DNA of 58,374 nt from an uncultured Rhodospirillales bacterium (GCA_902825855.1 CADECW010000030.1:1-58374), one strand, 5' to 3'. Shown: positions 8,858 to 16,722, counted from the stretch's first letter. Notes: generated by a model not told the origin, from the letters alone. Program-made: numbers and translations.

Positions 8858-9549
8858 GCACCGTCCGCCTGCTGAGCGGCGGCGCGGCACAAGGCCTGGT
8901 CGAAAGCGTACGGCCGGTCTTCGAAGCCCGGACCGGCTGCACCATCGACGGCGTGTTCGGCGCCGTCGGCGCCATGAAGGCCCGCCTGCTGTCGGGCGAG
9001 CCGGCCGATCTTCTCATCCTGAGTCGTGCCTTGATCGATGAGCTGGCCAGGGTCGGCCACGCCGTTGCCGCCTCGATCCGGGACATCGGCGACGTCCCGA
9101 CGGCGGTCGCGGTGCGTTCGGGCAATGTTGCGCCACGACTGGATAGCGCCGGCGAGTTGCGCGACGCCCTGCGCGCGGCGGACGAGATCCATTTTCCCGA
9201 CCCCGAACTCGCCACTGCCGGCATCCACTTCGCCACGGTGATGCGCGATCTCGGCATATGGGACGAACTCGGCGATCGTCAGCGTCCGGCGCCCAACGGC
9301 GCGACGGCGATGGCCGAACTCGCCGCTTCCACGAGCGCAAGACCCATCGGCTGCACTCAGGCGACTGAGATCCTGTCGACGCCGGGCGTTTTCCTGGTCG
9401 CACCGTTGCCACCCGGCTGCGCGCTGGCGACCACCTACACCTGTGCCATCACCGGACACGCGGCGGCGCCCGAGCCGGCAGCGACGCTGATCGCCCTGCT
9501 GACCAGCGACGCGAACCGCGATGCGCGTCGCGCCCTCGGATTCGCCTGA
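8854..9549 (+). CDS. ModA-like substrate-binding protein without a signal peptide
   Basis: The 231 residues resemble the ModA/COG0725 binding-protein fold: a VRLLSGGAAQGL start, GAVGAMKARLLSGEPADLLIL (about 38-58), and an IGCTQATEIL segment near the end. ATG 8854 overlaps the Bug gene stop (ATGA), so it is translationally coupled. No hydrophobic export signal precedes the domain, so it is predicted to be cytoplasmic; such stand-alone ModA-like proteins are known but poorly characterised. No modB or modC is nearby. The 3' end abuts the toxin relic on the other strand. A binding role for a small anion or acid is inference. Confidence 0.75.
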   Translation: MSTVRLLSGGAAQGLVESVRPVFEARTGCTIDGVFGAVGAMKARLLSGEPADLLILSRALIDELARVGHAVAASIRDIGDVPTAVAVRSGNVAPRLDSAGELRDALRAADEIHFPDPELATAGIHFATVMRDLGIWDELGDRQRPAPNGATAMAELAASTSARPIGCTQATEILSTPGVFLVAPLPPGCALATTYTCAITGHAAAPEPAATLIALLTSDANRDARRALGFA

Positions 9550-9571
9550 GCTTTCGATCAGGCAGGCCGCA

Positions 9572-9655
9572 TCATCTGCGCCAGACCATCGAAGGTGATG
9601 GTGCGGGCTTTACGGTGTTGCCGATGATGTAAGGATCGAGCCAATGGCGCGTCAC
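9572..9655 (-). pseudogene. VapC-like PIN toxin, N-terminal remnant
   Basis: Read on the minus strand from GTG 9655, which overlaps the stop of the upstream antitoxin-like remnant (GTGA), 27 residues are open and then a stop follows. The peptide contains WLDPYIIGNTVKPAPSPSMV. This mirrors the start of VapC PIN toxins (LLDTNIISNLVKPAPSPALV), but the catalytic Asp-Thr-Asn has become Asp-Pro-Tyr. The rest of the toxin (about 100 residues) is missing because the ModA-like gene occupies that space. It is almost certainly inactive. The match is from recalled family patterns and needs a search. Confidence 0.5.
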
Positions 9656-9858
9656 AGTTCGACCTTGCGACCCGACGTCACCTCTCGTTTGAACTTGATA
9701 CCAGCGCTGACCATGGGTGAACGACGCAATGCCGCGTGGATACCACCTTGCTGCCGGCTTTCGTCAGTCACCGCCCGGCGCTTGCGGTCGGTGGCCAGAC
9801 CCATCGCCTCGAAGCGGGCCGGGCCTCGTTGCCGCAGGCGTTTGCGATAGTTCTTCAC
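9652..9858 (-). pseudogene. VapB/antitoxin-like remnant
   Basis: This minus-strand frame of 68 residues starts at GTG 9858. It begins VKNYRKRLRQRGPARFEAMG and ends SPMVSAGIKFKREVTSGRKVEL. Both pieces look like the two ends of a small antitoxin paired with VapC, with a middle section apparently lost by deletion. The stop overlaps the start of the VapC-like fragment, the usual antitoxin-toxin spacing. The upstream 114 nt run into the divergent hydratase gene and show no obvious promoter. It may be a decayed or merely a shortened gene; the truncated toxin favours decay. Confidence 0.45.
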
Positions 9859-9972
9859 CGCGCGAACTTGTGCCGGTGAAAATGCCCGACCGCAAGGCGG
9901 CTGGCAAACCTTGCTTGCAGCCTCCCGACGGCGGCAAACTCGGCGGCAACCGCCAACACGAAGAGAACAGAC

Positions 9973-10773
9973 ATGGCCGTCGTCGAAACCGAACGTCACG
10001 GGCAGGTGCTCGTAGTCCGTATGAACCGCCCCGACCGGCTGAATGCGCTCAACACCGAGATGCGCACGGAACTCGCCCGCATCTGGACCGACTTCCGCCA
10101 CAGCAAGGAGCTGGAAGTCGCGATCTTCACCGGCACCGGTCGCGGGTTCTGCGCCGGCGAGGACATGAAGGAATCGCTGCAGAAGGGCGTCGCCGGCGGC
10201 GAGCGGCCCAAGCAAGAGGACCCGTTCATGACCGGCGCGCTGGAGAAGCCGGTGATCGCCGCGGTCAACGGCTTTGCCATGGGCGGCGGCTTCATGCTGG
10301 TCGAGCGCACCGACCTCCGCCTCGCCGTGCGCGAGGCGATCTTCGAGGTCTCCGAGGCCAAGCGTTGGCTCCTGGGAGGCTACAATCACGGCCATATCGC
10401 CAACGTTCCCTACCCGATCGCCATGGAGATGGCGCTGGGCTTCCGCTTCACGGCGCAGCGCTTCTACGAGATCGGGTTCCTCAATCGCCTGGTCGACGCT
10501 GCCGATCTTATGCCCGAGGCGTTGAAGATGGCCGAGCACCTGCTCACCTTGCCGCCGGCCTCGCGCGTCAACACCGTGCACATGATGCGCCAGATGCGGC
10601 CGGCGCCCGGCCCGGACATGCGGAAGCTCGCCGATGCCCTGCACGAGCACGGCGCCAAGAGCGACCTCATGGAATCGCGTGCCGCCTTCGCCGAGAAGCG
10701 CAAGCCCAACTTCAAGGGCTGGAACGATCCCGAGGACCGCTATCGGCTGCCGACGCTCAACTCGGTGAAGTGA
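9973..10773 (+). CDS. enoyl-CoA hydratase/isomerase (crotonase) family protein
   Basis: Crotonase-fold enzymes act on acyl-CoA thioesters. The oxyanion-hole segments GFCAGEDMKE (58-67) and VNGFAMGGGFML (98-109) identify the family; the length is 266 residues. By eye, the first catalytic glutamate of classical hydratases (GGGCELA) is Met108 here, while Glu128 in FEVSEAK occupies the second position. The usual LG..PG.GG segment is replaced by LLGGYNHGH. Simple 2-enoyl-CoA hydration is therefore doubtful, and an isomerase, dehydratase or hydrolase-like activity is possible. AAGAGA precedes ATG 9973. Its end overlaps a broken membrane gene on the other strand by 17 nt. Confidence 0.82.
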   Translation: MAVVETERHGQVLVVRMNRPDRLNALNTEMRTELARIWTDFRHSKELEVAIFTGTGRGFCAGEDMKESLQKGVAGGERPKQEDPFMTGALEKPVIAAVNGFAMGGGFMLVERTDLRLAVREAIFEVSEAKRWLLGGYNHGHIANVPYPIAMEMALGFRFTAQRFYEIGFLNRLVDAADLMPEALKMAEHLLTLPPASRVNTVHMMRQMRPAPGPDMRKLADALHEHGAKSDLMESRAAFAEKRKPNFKGWNDPEDRYRLPTLNSVK

Positions 10774-11143
10774 CGCCCACGGCAATCAGCACCAGCGCTG
10801 CCGCCATCAGCATCCAGCCGGGATGGCGGCCTCTCGTCGCCCAGAAGTTGCCGAGCGCACCGAACAGGTAGAGGCCACCGACCAGCACGCCGGTGACCAG
10901 ACGCGCCTGCGGCTCGAACCAGTCCGCGACGACCAGGGCGAGTGCGCCAAGCAGCTAGGCGAAGGTACTGAACTGCATGAGGAGCGGCACGAGCCGCCGG
11001 ATCGCCCTCGGCGTCCGCGGCTCGGCAAGGAAGGTGGCCTCGACCGGCCTGACCACCAGCCGATGGATCAGAACGCCATGGATGACGGCGGTGAGCCCGC
11101 CGACGACCCCGGCCATCGCCAGGGCAGCACTTTGCCAATTCAT
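10757..11143 (-). pseudogene. small membrane protein gene interrupted by an amber codon
   Basis: Read on the minus strand from ATG 11143 (AGAGG 9 nt upstream), 62 residues run to TAG at 10957-10955. The same frame then continues 65 more residues to TGA at 10759-10757. Both halves are hydrophobic and join naturally: a first helix AALAMAGVVGGLTAVIHGVL, a second around LVPLLMQFSTFA*LLGALAL, then VLVGGLYLFGALGNFWATRG and WMLMAAALVLIAVGV, giving a four-helix protein of about 128 residues. TAG most simply arose from TGG (Trp). The gene diverges from the TetR regulator and its start is overlapped by an operator-like palindrome. Function unknown. Confidence 0.7.
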
Positions 11144-11165
11144 GACCATACACCTCTGTATGGTC
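11144..11165. promoter_or_regulatory. palindromic operator 1 (GACCATACA-N4-TGTATGGTC)
   Basis: A perfect inverted repeat with 9-bp arms and a 4-bp centre lies directly on the leader and Shine-Dalgarno of the interrupted membrane gene and 52 bp before the TetR start. TetR-family repressors usually bind such sites between themselves and a divergent target. The right arm plus three bases (TGTATGGTCGGT, 11157-11168) recurs at 11203-11214. Confidence 0.65.
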
Positions 11166-11193
11166 GGTATGGCGCGTCGCATGGCCATCGTCA

Positions 11194-11207
11194 ATACACT
11201 TGTGTAT
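11194..11207. promoter_or_regulatory. palindromic operator 2 (ATACAC-TT-GTGTAT)
   Basis: A perfect 14-bp palindrome ends 10 nt before the TetR start codon and shares the half-site GTGTATGGTCGGT with operator 1. Its centre is 46 bp from that of operator 1. It would allow autorepression of the regulator. It also contains the alternative TTG and ATG codons at 11200 and 11206, which is one reason to prefer ATG 11218. Confidence 0.6.
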
Positions 11208-11217
11208 GGTCGGTGCC

Positions 11218-11754
11218 ATGACCGACCGCCTCGCCAGGTCCGACTGGATCGATCATGGCCTCCGACGGCTCGCGGCCGAAGGCGCCCAAGCCTTGAAGGT
11301 CGGGCCGATGGCCGACGGGCTGAAGGTCTCGCGCGGCAGCTTCTATTGGCACTTCCGCGACATCGCCGACTTTCGCGCACAGCTCCTGCAGGCCTGGCAG
11401 GAACAGGCGACCGACCGGGTCATCCGGGATCTCGAGGCCCAGAAGGACCGGCCGGATCGCCTGAAGCAGCTCATGCGCCGCGCTTTCGCAACCAGGCGCA
11501 GCCTGGACCGCGCCATAAGGTCGTGGGCCGCCGAAGATCGCGCGGTTGCCGTGATCGTCTCCTCGGTCGACGCCCGACGGGTCGCCTACATCGCGAGGAT
11601 GCTGGCAGCGGCCGGGGTGGACGGCCAGAAGGCGCAGCGTCGGGCCGCTTTCCTCTATTGGGCGTTTCTCGGCCAGCGCATGGTCATGGATCCGCGCCAT
11701 GGCTCGATCGCGCCGTCCGCGTTGGACGACATCACCGACCTGTTCCAAAGCTGA
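11218..11754 (+). CDS. TetR/AcrR family transcriptional regulator
   Basis: The 178-residue protein starts with a classical TetR helix-turn-helix: LRRLAAEGAQALKVGPMAD then LKVSRGSFYWHFRDIADFR (about 35-53), where SRGSFYWHF is the recognition helix. The C-terminal part is a helical ligand-sensing and dimerisation domain with no family-specific motif recognised. ATG 11218 is chosen over ATG 11206 because the upstream codons lie inside a palindrome. The divergent membrane gene and the two operators imply that it represses both itself and that gene; the gene being broken leaves the regulator without an obvious intact local target. Confidence 0.88.
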   Translation: MTDRLARSDWIDHGLRRLAAEGAQALKVGPMADGLKVSRGSFYWHFRDIADFRAQLLQAWQEQATDRVIRDLEAQKDRPDRLKQLMRRAFATRRSLDRAIRSWAAEDRAVAVIVSSVDARRVAYIARMLAAAGVDGQKAQRRAAFLYWAFLGQRMVMDPRHGSIAPSALDDITDLFQS

Positions 11755-11851
11755 ATATCCAGAGCCCAGGTAGGGGCGACACGAATTCAAACATCGACTG
11801 TGCACATGGGCGTGCTGGAGACTCCGGCCCGTCGCGTGCTAGGCCTTGAGC

Positions 11852-14821
11852 ATGGCGAAATCGAAGGCACCGGCTGCCAAGGCGGCCGCCAAGGACAACG
11901 GCGCGGCGGCCAAGGCGGCGGCCAAGCCGGCTGCGAACGGCGACGACAAGCCGATCCGCAATCTCTACCTGGTCGATGGCTCGGGATACCTGTTCCGCGC
12001 CTATCACGCACTGCCGCCGATGACCCGGCCCGACGGCGTGCCGATCAACGCGGTCTATGGCTTCTGCCGCATGCTGGTTGCCGACCTCCTGGACAAGCCC
12101 GAGGTCGATCACGTCGCCATGATCCTGGATGCCAGCGAGGTCACCTTCCGCAACCAGATCTACGACAAGTACAAGGCCAACCGCCCGCCACCTCCCGAGG
12201 ACCTGATCCCGCAGTTCCCTCTGATCCGGGAGGCCGCCAAGGCCTTCAACGTCACGGTGTGCGAACTCGGCGGCTACGAGGCCGACGACCTGATTGCAAC
12301 CTACGCCCGCATGGCCGTCGAGGCCGGCGCCACCTGCACCATCGTCTCCTCGGACAAGGACCTGATGCAGCTGATCCGGCCGGGCGTCGAGATGATGGAC
12401 CCGATCAAGAAGATCAAGCTTGGCCCCGAGGCTGTCATGGAGAAATTCGGCGTGACGCCGGACAAGGTCGTCGACGTCCAGGCGCTGGCTGGAGATTCGA
12501 CCGACAATGTGCCCGGCGTGCCCGGCATCGGCGTGAAGACCGCAGCCCAGCTCATCAACGAGTACGGCGATCTCGAGACGCTTCTGCAGCGCGCCAGCGA
12601 GATCAAGCAGCCCAAGCGGCGCGAAGCCCTGCAGCAGAACGCCGAGTTGGCGCGCATCTCGCTCAAGCTGGTCACGCTCAGGGACGACGTTCCGGCGCCG
12701 GCCGATCCCGACAGCTTCGACAAGAGGAAGCCCGATCCCAACGTCCTGCTGCCCTGGCTGGAGCAGCAGGGCTTCAAGAGCCTTTTAGCCCGCTTCACCG
12801 GCGAGCTGGGCGAAGCGACGGCTCCCGTCGCGCCGGCGGCACCCGCTGCCAAGCCCGCTCCCCTCGCGCCGGCAAAGGCAGCTCCGACCGCGCCGCGACC
12901 CAAGTCCAACCAGCCCTTCACCGCGGCCGACTATGAGCTGATCACGGACGAGAAGGCGCTCGACGAGTGGATCACCGAGGCGACCAAGGCCGGCACCGTG
13001 GCCTTCGACTGCGAGACCGACGCGCTCGACGCCCAGAACGGCGGACTGGTCGGCATATCGCTCGCCCTGCTCGATGGCCCGTGGGGCAACGTCAATTCGA
13101 GCAGGCGTAGGGCGGCCTACGTCCCGCTCGCCCATCGCAAGCCCGCCGGCGAGGCACAGGGCGCACTCGATCTCACGGGCGAAGGCGGGGTCAAGGATGC
13201 CGGCAGCCTGCTGCCCGGCCAGATCCCGCTCAAGAAAGCGATCGCCAAGCTGAAGCCGCTGCTCGAAGACCCGACGATCCTCAAGGTCGGCCAGAACATA
13301 AAGTACGACATGTGCGTGTTCCGCCAGCTCGGTATCGAGGTCGGGCCGGTCGATGACACCATGCTGCTGTCCTTCGTGCTCGATGCCGGCAAGCACAATC
13401 ACGGCATGGACGACCTCGCCAAACTCTATCTCGGCCACGACACCATCAAGTTCTCCGACGTGGCTGGCAGCGGCGCCAAGCAGGTGAGTTTCGACAAGGT
13501 GCCGATCGACAAGGCGCGCGATTATGCCGCCGAAGATGCCGACATCACCATGCAGCTCTGGGCGCAGTTCAAGCCGCGGCTGGCGCACGAGCACATGGTC
13601 GGCGTCTACGAGACGATCGAGCGGCCCTTGATCCCGGTGCTGCTCGGCATGGAGCAGGCTGGCATCAAGGTCGACGCGCCGCAGCTCAGGAAGCTCTCGT
13701 CCGAGTTCGAGAAGCGCATGCTCGAGCTCGAGCAGGAGCTGCACAAGCTCGCCGGTCGACCGTTCAACGTCGGGTCGCCCAAGCAGTTGGGTGAGATCCT
13801 GTTCGACGAGCAGAAGCTGCCGGGCGGCCGGCGCAACAAGAACGGTTCGTGGGCAACCGACGTCAGCATCCTCGAGGATCTCGCGGCTCAGGGGCATGCG
13901 TTGCCGGTCAAGATCATGGAGCACCGCCAGATCGCCAAGCTCAAGGGCACCTACACCGACGCGCTGGTGCGCGAGCTCGATGCCAAGACCGGCCGCGTTC
14001 ATACCTCGTACCAGATGACCGGCGCAGCCACGGGACGACTCGCCTCGACCGAGCCCAACCTCCAGAACATCCCGGTGCGCACCGAAGAAGGCCGCAAGAT
14101 CCGCGAGGCCTTCATTGCCGAGGCCGGCCACAAGCTCCTGTCGGCCGACTACTCGCAGATCGAACTGCGCTTGCTGGCACACGTCGCCGACATCGCCTCG
14201 CTCAAGGAGGCCTTCGAGCGCGGCGACGACATCCATGCCATCACCGCCAGCGAGATGTTCGGCGTGCCGGTCAAGGGCATGGACCCTCTGGTGCGCCGGC
14301 GCGCCAAGGCCATCAACTTCGGCATCATCTACGGCATCTCGGCCTTCGGCCTCGCCAACCAGCTGGGCATCGGCCAACCAGAGGCGCGCGACTACATCGC
14401 CAAATACTTTCAGCGCTATCCCGGCATCCGCGACTACATGGAGCGGACCAAGGACTACGCCCGCAAGAACGGCTACGTGAAGACGCCGTTCGGCCGCAAG
14501 ATCCACCTGCGCTTCATCAACGACAAGAGCCAGGGCATGCGCGCCTTCGCCGAGCGCGCGGCGATCAACGCGCCGCTGCAGGGCGGTGCCGCCGACATCA
14601 TCAAGAAGGCGATGATCAAGCTGCCCGCCGCGCTCAAGTCCGCCAGACTCAAGGGCCGCATGCTGCTGCAGGTGCACGACGAGCTGTTGTTCGAAGTGCC
14701 CGACAAGGAGATCGACAAGACCAAGGAGGTCACCCGCTCGGTGATGGAGGGCGCCGCCATCCTGTCGGTGCCGTTGGTGGTCGAGACCGGCGTCGGCGAC
14801 AACTGGGCGGCGGCGCACTAG
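11852..14821 (+). CDS. polA: DNA polymerase I
   Basis: PolA fills gaps and removes RNA primers in replication and repair. The 989 residues hold all three domains. The 5'-nuclease spans about 36-310 (LYLVDGSGYLFRAYHALP). A 3'-5' exonuclease keeps the metal residues in FDCETDALD near 385-393. The polymerase domain has motif A LLSADYSQIELRLLAH (about 760-775), motif B RRRAKAINFGIIYGIS (about 815-830) and motif C LQVHDELLFEV (about 940-950). A low-complexity Ala/Lys head of about 30 residues precedes the first domain. ATG 11852 is used, with TTG 11846 as alternative. It is a single gene; the regulator upstream is unrelated. Confidence 0.98.
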   Translation: MAKSKAPAAKAAAKDNGAAAKAAAKPAANGDDKPIRNLYLVDGSGYLFRAYHALPPMTRPDGVPINAVYGFCRMLVADLLDKPEVDHVAMILDASEVTFRNQIYDKYKANRPPPPEDLIPQFPLIREAAKAFNVTVCELGGYEADDLIATYARMAVEAGATCTIVSSDKDLMQLIRPGVEMMDPIKKIKLGPEAVMEKFGVTPDKVVDVQALAGDSTDNVPGVPGIGVKTAAQLINEYGDLETLLQRASEIKQPKRREALQQNAELARISLKLVTLRDDVPAPADPDSFDKRKPDPNVLLPWLEQQGFKSLLARFTGELGEATAPVAPAAPAAKPAPLAPAKAAPTAPRPKSNQPFTAADYELITDEKALDEWITEATKAGTVAFDCETDALDAQNGGLVGISLALLDGPWGNVNSSRRRAAYVPLAHRKPAGEAQGALDLTGEGGVKDAGSLLPGQIPLKKAIAKLKPLLEDPTILKVGQNIKYDMCVFRQLGIEVGPVDDTMLLSFVLDAGKHNHGMDDLAKLYLGHDTIKFSDVAGSGAKQVSFDKVPIDKARDYAAEDADITMQLWAQFKPRLAHEHMVGVYETIERPLIPVLLGMEQAGIKVDAPQLRKLSSEFEKRMLELEQELHKLAGRPFNVGSPKQLGEILFDEQKLPGGRRNKNGSWATDVSILEDLAAQGHALPVKIMEHRQIAKLKGTYTDALVRELDAKTGRVHTSYQMTGAATGRLASTEPNLQNIPVRTEEGRKIREAFIAEAGHKLLSADYSQIELRLLAHVADIASLKEAFERGDDIHAITASEMFGVPVKGMDPLVRRRAKAINFGIIYGISAFGLANQLGIGQPEARDYIAKYFQRYPGIRDYMERTKDYARKNGYVKTPFGRKIHLRFINDKSQGMRAFAERAAINAPLQGGAADIIKKAMIKLPAALKSARLKGRMLLQVHDELLFEVPDKEIDKTKEVTRSVMEGAAILSVPLVVETGVGDNWAAAH

Positions 14822-14940
14822 GTCATGCAGCACCTATCGTCGATGGTCGCGCTCCGTGCTTGCCGCAGCGATGCAAAAGGCTCGGGACCCAAACTTTCGC
14901 AGGGGCCAATGACTACCCTGAGACCGAGGAGACACGACCA

Positions 14941-15687
14941 ATGAAGATGATCCGCGGCGCTGCGGCTTTGGCTGCCGTCGTCGTTGTCTGCGCCACGGCA
15001 TCTCACGCCCAGACGGAAAAACAGAACGAGCGCACGGCCCTGCCCTCCAAGGGCCTGTTATGGAGCTCGAAGATGACCGTCGAGGCCCAGCCCTGCTGTA
15101 CGCCGATCGCGGGAGCGAAGCCGGTCAACAATTCGGATGCAGCGGTGTTGGCCAGGGTGCCCGATCGCGCGTCGCGCGACGGACCCATCCTGCGGCTCAA
15201 GCTGCAGGATGGACGGACACTCAAGATCACCGACTGCAACGACCAGGCTGCCTGCGAGGCCGAGCGCTTCCGCGTCCATCGCCTGGCGGCGTGGTGGCCG
15301 GCCCAGCACCTCTACGTCGTGAATGTAGGCCTGTACGAGGACGGCATGGCCTACCTGATTTCAGAGCGCGATGGACGGACGACGCGCGTGACCGCGGTGC
15401 CCGTGCTGTCGCCGTCAGGCCGCCGTGCCGTCGCCTTGACATCCAACCTGATGGCAGGTGTCGAGCTCAACCTCATCGACCTCGGTGGCGATACGCCGAC
15501 CGTGGTGGAGGTTTCGGAGATGCCGGCGTGCGCCGGCGCGGCCCCCAATGCCTTTTTGCGGCCGAGGCCCGTCTGGGTCGATGACACGCAGGTGCGGTTC
15601 GAAGGGGTGTCGCCGCAGCCCGGCGATACGCCCAACACCAAGCAGCTTCTGCGGCTGGGTGTCGGATCACCGAAATGGGAATGCTGA
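14941..15687 (+). CDS. secreted protein of unknown function
   Basis: This 248-residue protein begins with a signal peptide (MKMIRGAAALAAVVVVCATASHAQ, cut after residue 23 or 24) and is predicted to be periplasmic. The mature part has paired cysteines in AQPCCTP, TDCNDQAACEAERF and MPACAG and a C-terminal KWEC, so disulfides are likely. The middle repeats strand-like patterns (LKLQDGRTLKITDCN, YLISERDGRTTRVTAVPVLSPSGRR) that suggest a beta-propeller fragment or beta-sandwich. GGAGA precedes ATG 14941. The GST gene follows 16 nt later, so they may share a transcript. No family recognised. The 119 nt after polA hold no gene. Confidence 0.75.
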   Translation: MKMIRGAAALAAVVVVCATASHAQTEKQNERTALPSKGLLWSSKMTVEAQPCCTPIAGAKPVNNSDAAVLARVPDRASRDGPILRLKLQDGRTLKITDCNDQAACEAERFRVHRLAAWWPAQHLYVVNVGLYEDGMAYLISERDGRTTRVTAVPVLSPSGRRAVALTSNLMAGVELNLIDLGGDTPTVVEVSEMPACAGAAPNAFLRPRPVWVDDTQVRFEGVSPQPGDTPNTKQLLRLGVGSPKWEC

Positions 15688-15703
15688 AAGGGGAAGACGA
15701 GCC

Positions 15704-16321
15704 ATGAAGATCTGGGGTCGAGCCAATTCGATCAATGTGCAGAAGGTCCTGTGGGCCGCCGACGAGTGCGGCATCACCCACGAGCGCACCGATGTTGGCG
15801 GCGCGTTCGGCGGTAACGACCAGAAATGGTACCTCGACATGAATCCCAATGGCGTCGTGCCGACCATCGACGACGGCGGCCACGTGATCTGGGAAAGCAA
15901 CTCGGCGGTGCGCTATCTCTCGGCCAAGTATGCGGCCGGGACCTTGTGGCCCAACGATCCCGGGCAGAGGAGCGAGGCCGACCGCTGGATGGACTGGCAG
16001 CTCAGCACGATCTCCGAGCCGATGCGCATCTGCTTCTGGGGCCTGATCCGCACGCCTCCGGAGAAGCGCGACATGGTGGCGATCAAGAAGGCTGCCGAGG
16101 ACGCCGGCCGCCTGTTCGGCCGGCTCGACGGTTGGCTGGAAGGCCGCAAGTACGTCGGCGGGCAGCACTTCACCATGGGCGACATTCCGGTCGGCTGCTT
16201 CGTCTATCGCTGGTACGCACTCGACATCGAGCGCCCGCAGCTCAAGAACGTGCGCGCCTGGTACGAACGGCTGGGGACCCGCCCTGCCTACGCCAAGCAC
16301 ATCATGGTGAAGCTGACCTGA
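15704..16321 (+). CDS. glutathione S-transferase family protein
   Basis: The 205-residue cytosolic protein has a thioredoxin-like N-terminal half (MKIWGRANSINVQKVLWAAD; VPTIDDGGHVIWESNSAVRYL at about 52-72, the glutathione-binding cis-Pro and Glu-Ser pair) and an all-helical C-terminal half (about 90-205). Ser9 is the most likely catalytic residue near the N-terminus. GGGGAAG precedes ATG 15704. A substrate cannot be named. It ends just before a strong hairpin shared with a convergent gene. Confidence 0.92.
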   Translation: MKIWGRANSINVQKVLWAADECGITHERTDVGGAFGGNDQKWYLDMNPNGVVPTIDDGGHVIWESNSAVRYLSAKYAAGTLWPNDPGQRSEADRWMDWQLSTISEPMRICFWGLIRTPPEKRDMVAIKKAAEDAGRLFGRLDGWLEGRKYVGGQHFTMGDIPVGCFVYRWYALDIERPQLKNVRAWYERLGTRPAYAKHIMVKLT

Positions 16322-16326
16322 CGGAA

Positions 16327-16347
16327 GGCGGACCTCCCAGGTCCGCC
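16327..16347. terminator. bidirectional hairpin terminator candidate
   Basis: A perfect 9-bp stem, GGCGGACCT-CCC-AGGTCCGCC, sits six bases after the GST stop and before the convergent HdeA-like gene end. No run of T follows on either strand, so termination efficiency is uncertain. Its place between convergent genes supports the call. Confidence 0.6.
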
Positions 16348-16395
16348 CGCACGTCCGCCCACGCGTCCGCCCATCGCCCGCGCTCCGAGTTGCTG

Positions 16396-16722
16396 CTACC
16401 GCTTGGGCAGGTTCTTCTGTTCGGCGACGATCGCGCGGTCGATGACGGTGAACAGGTAGGCATCCGGCGCCAGCGTGCAGCCGCCGCGTACCAGATGCGC
16501 GAGATGGGTGCCCATCGGGCCGTCCGGGATGGCAACGCCGCGATAGCGGGCCGCGTGCTCGGCGAGGTAAAGCGCCAGCGCCTTGCGCGCCTCGCCATTC
16601 ATCGCATGGGCTTCCTTGCAGGTGATGTAGGCGGCCTGGTCGAAGTTGAGCGCCTGAGCCTGGGCCACGCCCGGCACCAGCAGAGCCGCACCGAGACCGG
16701 CGGCAACGAACGAGAGTTTCAT
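16396..16722 (-). CDS. HdeA/HdeB-like acid-stress periplasmic protein
   Basis: This 108-residue protein has a signal peptide (about 1-22, ending GVAQAQA). The small domain carries two cysteines, Cys35 in ITCKEA and Cys82 in GGCTLAP, spaced as in HdeA, whose single disulfide holds an acid-activated periplasmic chaperone. ATG 16722 has GAGGAAA upstream; the in-frame ATG 18 nt earlier would spoil the signal peptide. It follows a glycine-zipper lipoprotein gene by 15 nt, so the two form an envelope-stress pair. HdeA-like function is inferred from cysteine spacing and size. Confidence 0.75.
   Translation of the reverse strand: MKLSFVAAGLGAALLVPGVAQAQALNFDQAAYITCKEAHAMNGEARKALALYLAEHAARYRGVAIPDGPMGTHLAHLVRGGCTLAPDAYLFTVIDRAIVAEQKNLPKR

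Noticed and set aside
11200..11217. Upstream TTG/ATG starts for the TetR gene
   Set aside because: They lie inside the second operator palindrome, and the extra residues do not belong to the HTH domain; ATG 11218 fits better.
12785..14833. 682-codon open frame on the minus strand across polA
   Set aside because: It is a shadow of the polA codon pattern in GC-rich DNA; the peptide is repetitive Leu/Val/Gly/Arg with no family signature.
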